Assembly (NCBI GenBank): GCA_017163975.1
Contig: JAFFSR010000264.1
Location: 6,978,501 to 7,042,500, forward strand
Source of the DNA: Anastatus disparis
Lineage: Eukaryota > Arthropoda > Insecta > Hymenoptera > Eupelmidae
DNA: 64,000 nt
Direction: 5' to 3'
Below are positions 10,635 through 21,918 of the stretch, piece after piece. The translations under genes and the position numbers were made by a program. The first letter of the stretch is position 1; each line of letters opens with the position of its first letter. Under the pieces are notes generated by a model. That model worked only from the letters and a program-made list of their open reading frames with translations. It made no database searches and had not been told where the DNA came from.

Positions 10635-11090
10635 GGAGCGTAGGTGAACGGTGATGGTCCCGGTCGTATTTTTCGTATTGATAGAATACTGAATGCTCAA
10701 GTATACGTGAACCTTCTTGAAAATGAGCTTCTGCCAAGTCTACGAGAACGATACGCAGACGATGAGGTGCCAATTTATATAGTGGAGGATAATAGTCCTA
10801 TACATACCGCACATATAGTGCGTGATTGGTACGCAGCGCATCCCCAGCTTCAGCGATTTGACTGGCCACCACGTTCACCAGATCTCAACATCATCGAGAA
10901 TGTCTGGTCATATATGATGAAAGGATGGAGATCTGGAATGGCACGAAATCGTGAGCAGCTTGTGAAACTCGTTCAAGAAACATGGACTGCCTTATTTGAT
11001 AATCCAGAATATTTCCATAATTTATGCGATTCTGTCCCACGAAGATTGCAGAAAGTGATAGATAATGAAGGTGGATTTATTGATTATTGA
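10635..11090 (+). pseudogene. Tc1/mariner-like (DDE) transposase, 5'-truncated
   Basis: C-terminal half of a DDE transposase of the IS630/Tc1/mariner superfamily, which cuts and pastes at TA. From about 10644 a frame of 148 codons contains VYVNLLENELLP, then VEDNSPIHTAH (second catalytic Asp) and WPPRSPDLNIIENVW (third acidic residue, Glu). By my count 35 residues lie between that Asp and Glu, one more than the usual Tc1 DD34E. The DNA-binding half and first catalytic Asp are absent, and a TAG at 10641, where GAW would be expected, interrupts the frame upstream. The last 148 codons are otherwise intact, suggesting fairly recent loss. The 5' border coincides with the truncated repeat island. 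Confidence 0.85.
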
Positions 11091-11548
11091 TTTTTGATGA
11101 CTTAATTTTAGAAATGATTAAGAAATCTATTTAATTTTGATTTAAAATTTTTTTCAAGCTTTTTTTGCACACTGCACATGCGCAAGCAGCGTACAAAATA
11201 CACCTGTTGTGATCTCATAAAAGTAGTTCATAAGATTTTAAATTATAAAAGTTTTATGTATTATTATTTAAGGTTTTGAATAAAGATATGATATAAGAAA
11301 TTTTGCTTTATTTTATAATTTCAAAGTCATTTATAATCATTAAAACGTAGTTCGCAAGTTAACATTTTTATATAATTATATATTTTAAAGAATAATTTAA
11401 AAATTTTGTTATTATGAAGTTTTCAGAGTATTTATAGTTATATCAAATATAAATGTAGTGCCTAAAATATATAATGTTAAAAAAATATTTTTCAATACAT
11501 TTCAAGTTTGCAGTATTGGTTGTATTAAAGAAATGTTAAATTTTTAAA
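11091..11548. other. AT-rich DNA downstream of the transposase
   Basis: No gene seen. The piece at about 11240-11345 (TTTTGCTTTATTTT region) recurs at about 15245-15345, so it belongs to the same larger duplicated block as the array that follows. Confidence 0.5.
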
Positions 11549-12461
11549 TAACAAACACTCGTCAAGAAATTTAAAGTTTAAAATTCTTCCTTGTTCAGTC
11601 AAATTGGTATCCAGTAAAAATTTATATCCTTCCGGATGCAAGATAGGATATTTAAACAAAAGCATACTGGAACGATTCCATTCATTTACTCAGTAGTTAA
11701 ATTAATAAGCATTCCTGTAGAAAGAAATGAGGTGCATGTCTTGCTTCAACTGTTTGCAAGCGAAGAAGCTGCAGTTTCCTTGTTTCACAGTTTATCAACT
11801 CCTCGACTAATTTATAATTGTAAGTATGGAATTTCATACCAATAGCTCTTATGGATTCACAATAAATAAATAAAAATAAAAGTTCAATAAGTAAGAAATT
11901 AATTTCAAATTTGATTGGAGATGATGAGTTAATAAAATTATGAAACCATAAAAAGCTTTGATTACGTAATCAAGTATTCATAGAAAACTAACATTATTTC
12001 ATCTAATACAATTATTATTCACAAATATTACAAATTTAATCAAACATTCTCAAGTGTTATAAAGCATATGACTAATGGATCTTTTTTTTTTAATTAAATC
12101 ATGTCTAAAAGTATAATATTTGTAATAATTAAAAAATTAATATTCAAAAATAAATTATGTTTTGGAATCATAAATAATGTTGAAGCTGCTAAGATTAGAT
12201 AGCAGGTGCAAGCTACCAACAGAGTAAAATAGAGTCAAATTCCTTTATTTGCCATTAACAGAACCATGGATGCTGTATTGGTTATATCGAGGACATGTAA
12301 ATATTGGAATATTGGAATAACAAACACTCGTCAAGGAATTTAAAGTATAAAATTCTTCCTTGTTCAGTCAAATTTGTATCCAATAAAAATTTATATCCTT
12401 CCGGATGCAAGATAGGATATTTAAACAAAAGCATACTGGAACGATTCCATTCATTTACTCA

Positions 12462-13125
12462 CTAGGAGAGTATCACATCTCCGGATCACGGATTTTGCTC
12501 TAACTTTGAGATAAGTTTTCAGATGTCAAAATATGGAAAAAGCCAGAGTTATAGACCCCAACGCTCAATATTTCTCTAGTTGCAGGCAATTAAAGAAAAT
12601 CACTAAAAAAGTTACTAGATTTTCAAACGCTTATAATTCTTTAGCATTAATAGCTAGACGCTTGCAACTGTTTTGAAATGAAAGCTACGTTCAAATCCTT
12701 TCGAAAAAGCACCTATAGCATATCAAAATATTATTTTTTCCCAAAGTTACAGCGTTATGAAAATTGTACTACATTTTAACATTTATCATTAATTAATATT
12801 TTTAAAAGGAAATTCAGCTCAAATTCTTATAACGCTGTAACTTTGGGAAAAAATAATATTTTGATATGCTATAGGTGCTTTTTCGAAAGGATTTGAACGT
12901 AGCTTTCATTTCAAAACAGTTGCAAGCGTCTAGCTATTAATGCTAAAGAATTATAGGCGTTTGAAAATCTAGTAACTTTTTTAGTGATTTTCTTTAATTG
13001 CCTGCAACTAGAGAAATATTGAGCGTTGGGGTCTATAACTCTGGCTTTTTCCATATTCTGACAGCTGAAAACCAATTTCAAAGTTAGAGCAAAATCCGTG
13101 ATCCGGAGATGTGATACTCTCCTAG
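12462..13125. mobile_element. 664-bp foldback MITE, CTAGGAGAGT termini, TCA duplication
   Basis: The ends CTAGGAGAGTATCACATCTC pair over about 300 bp (TCCGGATCACGGATTTTGC...), with a spacer near 12775-12830. TCA flanks both sides (12459-12461, 13126-13128). The uninserted unit at about 11687 reads TTTACTCAGTAG, giving the empty site. A close relative is at 54240-59849. The CTAGG ends and 3-bp duplication resemble the large element at 46250, so it may be that system's non-autonomous partner (inference). Confidence 0.85.
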
Positions 13126-13319
13126 TCAGTAGTTAAATTAATAAGCATTCCTGTAGAAAGAAATGAGGTGCATGTCTTGCTTCAACTGTTTGCAAGCGAA
13201 GAAGCTGCAATTTCCTTGTTTCACACTTTATCAACTCCTTGACTAATTTATAATTGTAAGTATGGAATTTCATACCAATAGCTTTTATGGATTCACAATA
13301 AATAAATAAAAATTCAATA

Positions 13320-14108
13320 CCCCGTTGAAAAAATCCAATTGGAAATCCAATTGGATATTCATCATAGAATCCCAATGAGAATTTGAGAAATCCAACGTAA
13401 ATTTAAAGACATTTTTAAGTGATTAAAATATTTTTTTATATCAAATTTTATTTATGTTTTCATTGCGACTTATAAAAATATCTCTGTTCATTGCGAAAAT
13501 AGAACATGAGAAAGCAGGCTGAATGATCGTCTTTTGAGACCAAATGAAACTACCAGCTTATAAGTTCTAAACTCTTTTATTTTTTTTGTGCGCATTTGCT
13601 TACCATAAGAAATTCAATAGATAGAAAGCGTCGTAGCCCCCTGGCGGCTAATCATTGAATATAAATATACACATTTATATGATAGTACTAATAATTGATC
13701 GCCAGGCGGCTACCACGCTTTCTATCTATTGACTCTCTTATGGCAAGCAAATGCGCACAAAATAAATAAAAGAGTTTGGAACTTATAAGCTGGTAGTTTC
13801 ATTTGGTCTCAAAAGACGATCATTCGGCCTGCTTTCTCATGTTCTATTTTCTTAATGAACAGAGATATTTTTATAAGTCGCAATGAAAACATAAATGAAA
13901 TTTGATATAAAAAAATATTTTAATCACTTAAAAATGTCCTTAAATTTACGTTGGATTTCTCAAATTCTCATTGGAATTCTATTATGAATTTCCAATTGGA
14001 TTTCCAATTGGAATTGATTGGAATTCCAACATGGATTTCCAACAAAATCCAATTGGAATTCCAATTGGAAATTCCAATAAGAAATCCAATTGGATTTTTT
14101 CAACGGGG
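13320..14108. mobile_element. 789-bp foldback MITE, CCCCGTTGAAAAAATCC termini, TA duplication
   Basis: Terminal inverted repeats CCCCGTTGAAAAAATCCAAT pair over several hundred bp. Subterminal tracts are repeats of the palindromic word TCCAATTGGA. TA flanks both ends (13318-13319, 14109-14110), and the empty site TTCAATAAGTAAG is present in the first tandem unit near 11885. The inner arms include CGCATTTGCTTACCATAAG and a short spacer near 13670. Confidence 0.87.
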
Positions 14109-15000
14109 TAAGTAAGAAATTAATTTCAAATTTGATTGGAGACGATGAGTTAATAAAATTATGGAATCATAAAATGCTTTGATTACGTAAATAAGTATTC
14201 ATAGAAAACACTCATTATGTCATGTTAATTGTATGTAATCTAATATAATTATTATTCAAAAATATTACCAATTTGATGAAACATTCTTAAGTGTTATAAA
14301 GCATAAGACTTGTGGATCATGTCTTTTTTTTAATTAAATCATGTCTAAGAGTATAATATTTGAAATAATTAAAAAATTAATATTCAAAAATAAATTATGT
14401 TTTGGAATCATAAATAATGTTGAAGCCGCTAAGATTAGATAGCAGGTGCAATTTACCAACAGAGTGAAGTAGAGTAAAATTCCTTCATATGCCATTAACA
14501 GAACCATGGATGCTGTATTGATTATATCGAGGAGATGTAAATATTGGAATATTGGAATAACAAACACTCGTCAAGAAATTTAAAGTTTACAATTCAGGGG
14601 TCAAATTTATATCCAGTAAAAATTTATATCCTTGCGGATACAAGATAGGATATTTAAACAGAAGCATACTGAAATGAGTCCATTTATTTACTGAGTAGTT
14701 AATTAATAAGCATTCGTATAGAAAGAAATGAGGTACATGTCTTGCTTCAACTGTTTGCAAGCGAAAAAGTTACAGTTTCCTTGTTTCTCAGTTTTTCAAC
14801 TCCTCGATAAGTTGCAGATACTGAAGTTGATCTGGGCTTTGATGCTGCTGTTAAAATAGCTGTTAATGGAGCCCGTATATATAACTCTGATTCATAATTG
14901 ATTAATTACAACAATAATTTTATGAATCATTTATTTATGTAAAATTTTATTAAAAATAATTGAATAAAATTATGTAAATGTTGAAAGCAATGGTTCTGTC

Positions 15001-15479
15001 AACTATTATATTTAGAAGGCACTCATTATGTCATACTAACTTTATTAAAATTAGTATAATTATTCATAATAGAAAAATTAGAAGTTTATTCAAGCATGAA
15101 ATTTGTAGATCATGTTTCTTTCAGATATATGCATATTTATATATTTAATAAATAAAAAGTTGTATTACAATTGTAAATTTAAATTGTATTGAAATTAATG
15201 TAGTTAATTATTTTTAGAAAAATCACAAATTTTCTCAAAAGTTTTAATAATAAAAAATTATAAAAGTTTGATGTTATATTATTTGAAGTTTTAAATAAAG
15301 AACAAATTTTGCTTTATTTTTTAATTTTATAATTATATATAATTATTAAAATTCATTTTCAATTCATTTTTTTATACAATTATATATTTCACAGCATAAT
15401 TAAAATTAAAATTTAGTTTTAATTCATCTTTTTTTATATAATTATAAATTTGACAGGATAATTAAAAAATTTTTATGCC
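15001..15479. other. AT-rich DNA, no gene seen
   Basis: Contains a copy of the 11240-11345 segment near 15245-15345 and otherwise nothing recognisable. Confidence 0.5.
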
Positions 15480-15689
15480 GTTTTCACACCCTCTTCACTC
15501 TGGACGTGAAACAGAAATAAGAAAATGTTCCAGTTACACAGACGGGGATCCGTAACGTCCATCGTTCTTATCTGCAACGTGCGACTGCGTTAGCATTACT
15601 TTACGTTGCGGCTTTTGTCCATAGTCACTCGTTTCGTCTATCCGTATAAGCACCAGGCTTCGTCCATTCATACGTCCTTTCATCCTTCT

Positions 15690-16190
15690 TCACTTTCTCT
15701 TCTCTACTCGTGGGTACGTAGGGTCACTAGGCCCAAAGACTTTTCAGTCCCCCTGCGTTTTTGTGCATTACCTTTTTGGTATCCTTCAAATCACACAACT
15801 TACTGTTTACGCAGCTCAGGTTCGTGGAATCGCTAAGCTCAAAGGCATTCCTGCCTCCCTGCGTGTGTTCAGCTCGGGTACGTGGGATCGCGAGGCCCAA
15901 GGACTTATTAGCCCCCCTGCGTTTCCGCATAGCATTTATCAGACACCTTTCCATTCATACTACTCGACATTCACTCAGTTCGGGTACGTAGGGTCGCTAC
16001 CCCCAAGACATTTCTGTCACCCAGCGTGTATTTAGCTCGGGTTTGTGGAGTCTCGAGGCCCAATAACTTATCAGTCTTCCTGCGTATGTGCACACCATTT
16101 TTCAAGCACCTTTCCACTCACTCAGCTCGGGTACGTCGGATCGCTAGGCCCAAAGACATTTCGTCTCCCTGCGTATATGAATTACAGAGT
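15690..16190 (-). repeat. 3'-region tandem repeats of the R1-like element
   Basis: About six degenerate copies of a ~60-bp phrase, seen on the plus strand as CTCGGGTACGTGGGATCG, then AGGCCCAAAGACATT and CCCCTGCGT, separated by variable linkers. They lie beyond the ORF2 end and probably form the 3' untranslated region. Overlapping short frames are repeat-derived. Confidence 0.75.
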
Positions 16191-16193
16191 CAC

Positions 16194-18560
16194 TCATCGT
16201 AACAAGCATCCTTCCTCTTTCTTTTCTCTAAGGACGACCCCGACAAAGGCCGCCATCGCTGTCCAACTCTCTTCGTTCTGTAGCATCTTTTCTATGATAT
16301 TGTCTGGCGTTACGTCCTGTCCGTCTTTGCACAGTCCGTCCGTCAATGTTCCACCGCAGGCACTCAAAGAACGTATGTTCCGCGTTGTCTCAATCGTGCC
16401 CGCAGTAAGTACAGCCCGCATGGTGAATCTTCTGTCTTACGTATAGGTTCCGTCTGAAGTATCCGTGTTCGGTCAGAAATTAGGTGAGGTAAAAATGCAC
16501 CTACCCAAAAGTCTGTTGCGTACACTGTCTCAGGTCCCTTATTAGTTTTCTCGTCTACGTGCCTTTACCGTCCCTTGTCCATCGTTCGTTCTATATCATC
16601 ATAGTCCGGTCTCTTTCATGAACTGCCACCTTTGTTTGACCTATGTCAGCGCTTCTTTCATAGATCCTCTTGTGCTCATACGCCAGTAGGTCTATAGGGA
16701 CAACGCCCACGATCATCATCACAGTCTCCGCGAGGACCGTCCGGTAAGCACACGCCATCCGAAGCACCCCCTGTCGTTGCACGTCCGTCAGTCGTTTTCT
16801 GTACTTACGAACGCGGAGCGCACTAGCCCATATTTCTGCCCCGAAAAGCATGATCGAGTGCGTCGTTATCATCAGTAATCGTCTCTTGTTTGGTCTTGTC
16901 CGTACGTGTTTGTCATAAGGTGGCCCAGCGAAAATTTCAGTTTTGTTGCTCTTTCAGCCACCTTTTGTATGTGTGGCCAAAAATCGAGCCTAGTATCCAG
17001 GTAAACCCACAAATATCTAAGGCACCTTACGGTCTCCGTATTTTCCGTACCAACTGTCATTGGAATAAACGTAGGTATGCGCCTCCCTGTCAGTAACATC
17101 CATTCCGTCTTAGTGCCAGTGTCAGTCCGTGTTCCGCCATCCATCTGCCGACCCGTCTCATAACCATATTTAACGTCAGTTGTGCTAGTCACGTAAGTAG
17201 TCCTCCACCATCCTGTTGCCTGGCCTTTCCGGGTTTCAGAGAGGCGGTTGCTGCCAGCAATTCCACCTCCGTAAAGTCCGGAACGCCTTGCCGTCGATAG
17301 ACAACCGGCCCATCCATCACCCGGTGGTTTGTAAACAGCCCATCTACCATCGCCGCCAATGACTGTTCATCCCTCTGTTCAGGAAGACCAAAAGCCCTGA
17401 GTTTCTGGGTCACCAAGTTATAACCCAAAACCCAAGGGTCACGGTCCACCTCTACGCACAGCTATCTCCAGCATAACTTTTTATTATACTTTATAGCGCT
17501 CTTCGGGATCTTCCGTGCATCTTTGCACGTCTTCGAAAGCGTCGTGACGTTGTCGTATCGTCTTTTTCGTGCTCTATACAGTCTCCGTCTATATCTTATA
17601 CAGTTCATCTGCAAGAGACTAATCTCGTCCGTCCACCAGTAAGCTGCCGTTTTGTTACAACTGGATCCTACGCAGGGCATGGTAGCCTCACAGAGATGCA
17701 CTATAAGGGCCATAGTATCATCCACGATCCAATCCGTTCACTGTTTGTCGTTCAAGTCTGTTGGAATGCTTTCAAAGGGTATGGCTGTTTCCAGCAGCAA
17801 CCTCTGAAACAGAGCTCTGTCCTGTATGTTGTGATTCCACTGCGAGGGTCTCTCCGTGTTGTGAGCTGGCGTCTCTGTACGGTTAGCTACTTCAATGACG
17901 ATGTACTGGAGATCGCTGGCCATATAGTCTTCAAATACCCGCCATCCCCTTATCGGAAGCTCTAAATCTTCCGTTGTCATCATTACGTCCGGTATCGAAC
18001 TACCGAAACCCGGTCGTCTGTACGTCTTAGCGTGTCCTCTGTTTGCCATTGTCAGTCCTAGTCTTGCGGCTATCTCAAGTATGACCCGTCCACGTTTGTT
18101 CGTTGTCGGCATGCCCCACTCGATCGTTCTGGAGTTAAAATCGCCAGCGACTACGAGATGTCTTGGGAGATCTCTGAGGCCATCCTCCAGAATAATCATT
18201 TTTTCATCCAATTCTCTGGCCGTTTGGTTCTCTACAATTTGGTGAAAGGTAGACGCTGACAAAAGTGACTTCGCCCGCCCTCACCCACTCATAATCCTCT
18301 CCCTCGCCGGAAACCAGGGATCTTGTCGCGCACGCGTCTCTGACCCAGATGGCCGACGAGCCCGTTTCGCTCAAAAGCCATATCCATTAGTTTAAGTTAC
18401 TGTTCACTGAGTATGAGGATATCCGCGTTCCGTTCTGTTGCGATTCAGTCTAGCAAGGGCTGGGCCACCTTGCATCAGTTCTGGTTTGCTTGTAGCATCA
18501 CTGTGCTGTCGTGGTCAGCTTTCTTCGCTTTTCTAACTCTGCCCGAAAGACGGCACATGT
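16194..18560 (-). pseudogene. R1-like ORF2 (endonuclease plus RT), internally deleted
   Basis: ORF2 of a non-LTR retrotransposon nicks the target and reverse-transcribes from it. The EN lies at about 18300-17738 with VVAGDFNSRTIEWG and SSIPDVM. The linker follows at 17725-17462. At 17449-17189 the start of the RT appears (GVPDFTEVELL, LKPGKA), then the frame jumps straight to the thumb region (TEWMLLTGRR, RYLWVYLDTRLDFWPH) at 17120-16872, so the palm with the YADD box has been deleted near 17190. The C-terminal part continues at 16872-16591 (GAEIWASALRV) and 16421-16194 (VTPDNIIEKML). Several frameshifts are also present. It cannot encode an active enzyme. Confidence 0.82.
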
Positions 18561-18577
18561 CCCGGAGACATTAGACA

Positions 18578-19144
18578 TTAGACTGAGACTTTAGACTTTA
18601 GACATTCATACCGTTGTAGCAACTTACTTTGCTCAGAATCAGCGCGTTCTATAAGGTCGCGAAGCTTATCAGCAGCACTTTGAATTTTCAGGTCTGTATT
18701 CTTTTTTATTCCCCTCTGCATGGCATTTAGTTCTCGGTGTATACTGCTTATACATTCAGCCTGACTCTTTATAACACTTAAAATCTCATCGAAATTGTCA
18801 TTAACAGAGTTCAACTCCCATGCCGACGTGCTGCTAAAAGCACTTTTGTCGCTATCCATACTAGCGATGCTGCTCACACTGTTTCCTCATGAGCGCTCAA
18901 CCTGCTAAGTGCCCATAACTTGCTGTTGAGGCAAGGATAGACTCTCAACCGTTTCTACCTCTGAAGGCCTTGCGGAAGCGTTGTTACTCGCCTCCGCAAG
19001 ACTATGATCAATGTGAATTCGGCCTCCCCCAGAATCCTTGAGGCCCGCTCCACCCACTGGGGCTTTCACCCGATCGGAAGTGGAGGTGAGATTTCCCTGT
19101 GAAGGGGTACTCACCTGGGGTAATTCTGTATATGAATCCGACAT
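18578..19144 (-). pseudogene. R1-like ORF1 remnant (gag-like N-terminal part)
   Basis: Minus-strand frames at 19144-18905 (starting MSDSYTELPQVS, containing SDRVKAPVGGAG) and 18877-18578 (acidic, probably helical, with LRDLIERADSEQ). The first matches the start of ORF1 of the element at 33742 in its DRVKAPV segment and Gly-rich stretch. The CCHC zinc knuckles expected downstream in ORF1 are not seen before the endonuclease begins, so the region is truncated. Confidence 0.6.
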
Positions 19145-19581
19145 CTCCCATTAAATTGTAGTTTATAATTCGAGGAACCACCCCTATTTTGTACCTCAAG
19201 CGGGACCCTATCAGGGTTACTACCTTCCAGATCAGATGATTCCTGGTTTTTTTGCGAGGTTATTTCTCCTCCAGTCATTGCTTCCTATTTGCTGTCAACG
19301 TTATAACATTGCTACAAGGAGCATTGATACGACGTAGACGCCCAGAAGCGGTACATGGAACCTGGAAGATAACACTGACTTAGTGGGCCTCCCTAAGCCG
19401 ACTTCCTATAATTAGTCGTAGTAGTAACGATATAATTGTAGTTATTACTACAGTATTTTATGTTACATTAATAACAAAATAACTATCGTTATAACTACAG
19501 TATTATAACTAATTATAGTCATTACTAAATGAATATAGTTATTAATGTTATAATCGATTATAGTAGCTACTACATAACTAT

Positions 19582-20053
19582 TTTTTTTTTTTTTTTTTTT
19601 TTTTTTTCATATGCTGCCCTAGTGGCCCCTGGTATTCCCAGCCTATCGGCTATATACCGGCATCCCGCACCACCTCTGTGTGAGGATGTTCCTACCAAAC
19701 CTCTTTTTATCTTATACTAGTTTCAGATCCTCGTTTTTAGCTAAGCTAAATTACCCAATCCCCGAGAAATCATGGACTGCCGCGTTCCAAGAGCAGTCGG
19801 TAAGCAGATTTCTACGGTCGGTTCCCGCATTTACCCAGGCTTTTTAGACCTGTGACGTAGGAAAAACTCCCCCAGGAGAAAACCCACGCCAGGAACATTA
19901 ACCCATCGCACTCAGAGATTCTTTTTCCGATGAAAAAAGCCTGAAAAAAATTTCAGGTGTTTTCACCGGGAATTGAACCCCCGACCGCTTGGAGCGAAAG
20001 TGTAGAGACCGTATAAGGCGTGCGCCTTAGCCGTCTACGCCACTGACGCTCCT
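19582..20053 (-). mobile_element. tRNA-derived SINE, 472 bp, with target duplication
   Basis: On the minus strand the 5' head is tRNA-like: GTGGCGTAGACGGCTAAGG (A-box region), then GGGGGTTCAATTCCCGG (B box). The 3' end is a poly(A) tail, seen as the T run at 19582-19607. The flanking duplication TACATAACTAT is at 19571-19581 and 20054-20064. It is transcribed by RNA polymerase III and mobilised by a LINE partner, which is not identified. Confidence 0.87.
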
Positions 20054-20634
20054 TACATAACTATAGTTATTAAGTTAGTATTATAATCAATCATAGTAGT
20101 TACTATATGGTTATAGTTATTACTACAATATTTAATGTTATATTAATTGCAATATAACTATCATTACAACTACAGTATTATAACAAATTATAGTAATTAC
20201 TAAATAACTATAGTTATTAATGTTATAATTAATTATAGTAGTTACTACATAACTATAGTTATTAAGTTGGTATTATAATTAATTATAGTAGTGACTACAT
20301 AACTATAGTTATTAAGTTGGTATTATAATCAATCATAGTAGTTACTATTTAGTTATAGTTATTACTACAATATTTAAAGTTATATTAATTGCAACATAAC
20401 TATCGTTATAACAACAATTTCATAAACTATAGTAATTACTACATAAATATAGTAATAACTTTAGAATTATAATCAATTATAGTAATTACTATATAAATTT
20501 AGTTATTACTGTAGAATAATAATTGATTAAAGTAATAACTACATAGTTATTACTACAGTATTATAATCATTTATAGTAACTACTACATAACATTTGTTAT
20601 AACTATACTAATTATCTTATAATTATAGTTGTTA

Positions 20635-21102
20635 GAGCTGCGGTGTCTTAGGGGCTAGTGCATCCGACTCTAAGGCAGAGGGCCGGGGTTCGAATCCCGG
20701 TGGAGTCGGGATTTTTTCTAGATTTTATAATTTAAATATTGAAAGTGGAGGATATCCCGAGTTCACTGACACCGCGGAGGATCACCCTTGAGAGACTTTT
20801 TTCGGCTTTAACAGAAAGCAAAAAAAGTCACTCACAGAACGCAACTGCTCCACTATTATAGTTGAGCCGGACCGTTCTGCCGGGTAGATGGTTGAGCTCC
20901 CGATGCGCTTAAAACGATGGGTATGAACGAGGCTCCCTGCCTATGTAGGCCTGCACGATAAAGCACACACCTACCAAAGTTAGGGAAATTGAGGTATGAT
21001 TTCGAACGCTAAAATACCGGAACACAGTGGTTGAGGTGTCACTTACTAGGCCAAATAAGCTGTATGTGGATAAACTTCAAAGATAGAAATTTACTAGATG
21101 TC
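20635..21102 (+). mobile_element. tRNA-derived SINE, 468 bp, with target duplication
   Basis: The tRNA-like head has GGGGCTAGTGCATCCGACTC and GCCGGGGTTCGAATCCCGG (B box), followed by a non-tRNA body. The 11-bp duplication TATAGTTGTTA flanks it at 20624-20634 and 21103-21113. A second copy of the same family and exactly the same length is on the minus strand at 44626-45093. Confidence 0.9.
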
Positions 21103-21473
21103 TATAGTTGTTACTTTAGTTACATGATTAATCATAGTAATTACTACATAACTATAGTTATTACTATAGTAATATGGAGAGAGCGCGGTGGCGTAACGGA
21201 TAGAGCTCTTGTTTTCAACGCAGTGGGCATAGGTTCGAATCCTGGCCAGGTACCTCTGACTTTTTTTCTAAAGAAAAATTAGTGTATGTGCTAACAATAT
21301 CGCGTAGCTCTTACAAAATCCGATCTCATTAGGTATCGATTGATTGTTGTTGACAAAAATGTGACGGACCATCGATCGGCAGTCAAAGATTTCGGTATGG
21401 TGTATCAGATAGGCTAGCCTGATGTAATGTGTTAAGAGCAGGCCGGATTCGCTGTCCTTGTCTAATTGGCATT

Positions 21474-21780
21474 TTTGTTATTTACTCAAGTATTAATCGG
21501 TGTATCTGCAAATTGAAGGTTGAGCGCAATAGATATTATTATTACAAATGTTTATGCACAAGAAAAAAAAAATCTATCGCTTTGTTTTTGAGAAAAGTAA
21601 GGAACGCGAAAATATTATAAACATAATCTTTTACTTCGGCGTTCCTTACTTTTCTCAAAAACAAATCGGTAGATTTTTTTTTTCTTGTGCATAGATATTC
21701 ATAATAATAATATCTATTGCGATCAACCTTTATTTTGAAGATACACCGATTAATACTTGAGTAAATAACAAACAACTCAA
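21474..21780. repeat. ~300-bp foldback inside a SINE
   Basis: Arms start TTGTTATTTACTCAAGTATT on both sides and pair through ATCGGTGTATCT to AAGTAAGGAACGC, with a spacer near 21613-21640. The two overlapping 63- and 77-codon frames are simply the two arms. No clear duplication identified. Confidence 0.82.
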
Positions 21781-21865
21781 TTGTTACTCGGTCGGTATCA
21801 GGTTCTACTCCGGCCTGCTGTTAAACGGTTCCGGGCTAGAATCTATCTGATATTATCATATGAAA

Positions 21866-21918
21866 AAAGTTAATTATATAGAGGATGACAATATCCTCTA
21901 TATAATTAACTTTTTTTT
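21866..21918. repeat. Perfect short hairpin in the SINE tail
   Basis: AAAAAGTTAATTATATAGAG and its complement surround a GACAAT loop, giving a stem of over 20 bp followed by T's on the plus strand. Probably a recent foldback insertion or tail rearrangement. Confidence 0.75.

Larger units (their letters stand above)
11549..15000. repeat. Tandem array of a ~0.77-kb unit, about 2.5 copies
   Basis: Units begin TAACAAACACTCGTCAAG at 11549, 12318 and 14558. The first is about 769 bp. The second is about 782 bp once its two MITEs and duplications are subtracted. The third decays after about 14815. Each unit opens with ATTTATATCCTTCCGGATG and contains CTTGCTTCAACTGTTTGC. The 69-codon frame at 11636-11845 is not conserved as a frame in the other copies, so I do not call a gene. 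Sequence near 14815-14905 reads like a short coding remnant (GFDAAVKIAVNGARIYNS) that I do not recognise. Confidence 0.8.
15480..19300 (-). mobile_element. Decayed R1-like non-LTR retrotransposon (minus strand)
   Basis: More GC-rich than its surroundings. Reading right to left it has an ORF1 remnant, endonuclease, an RT with a central deletion, the C-terminal domain and a repetitive 3' region, the order of an R1-clade element. The 5' part shares the word SDRVKAPV with ORF1 of the fuller element at 33555-38663, so the two are related families. Exact ends are uncertain: I see no poly(A) and no flanking duplication. Confidence 0.75.

Noticed and set aside
20640..20710. Possible functional tRNA gene
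   Set aside because: The tRNA-like stretch is the head of a 468-bp SINE with target duplications and a second dispersed copy; cloverleaf pairing is incomplete.
21180..21260. Second possible tRNA gene
   Set aside because: A and B boxes are present, but they lie at the 5' end of an interrupted SINE with an A-rich tail and a TAGTAATAT duplication.
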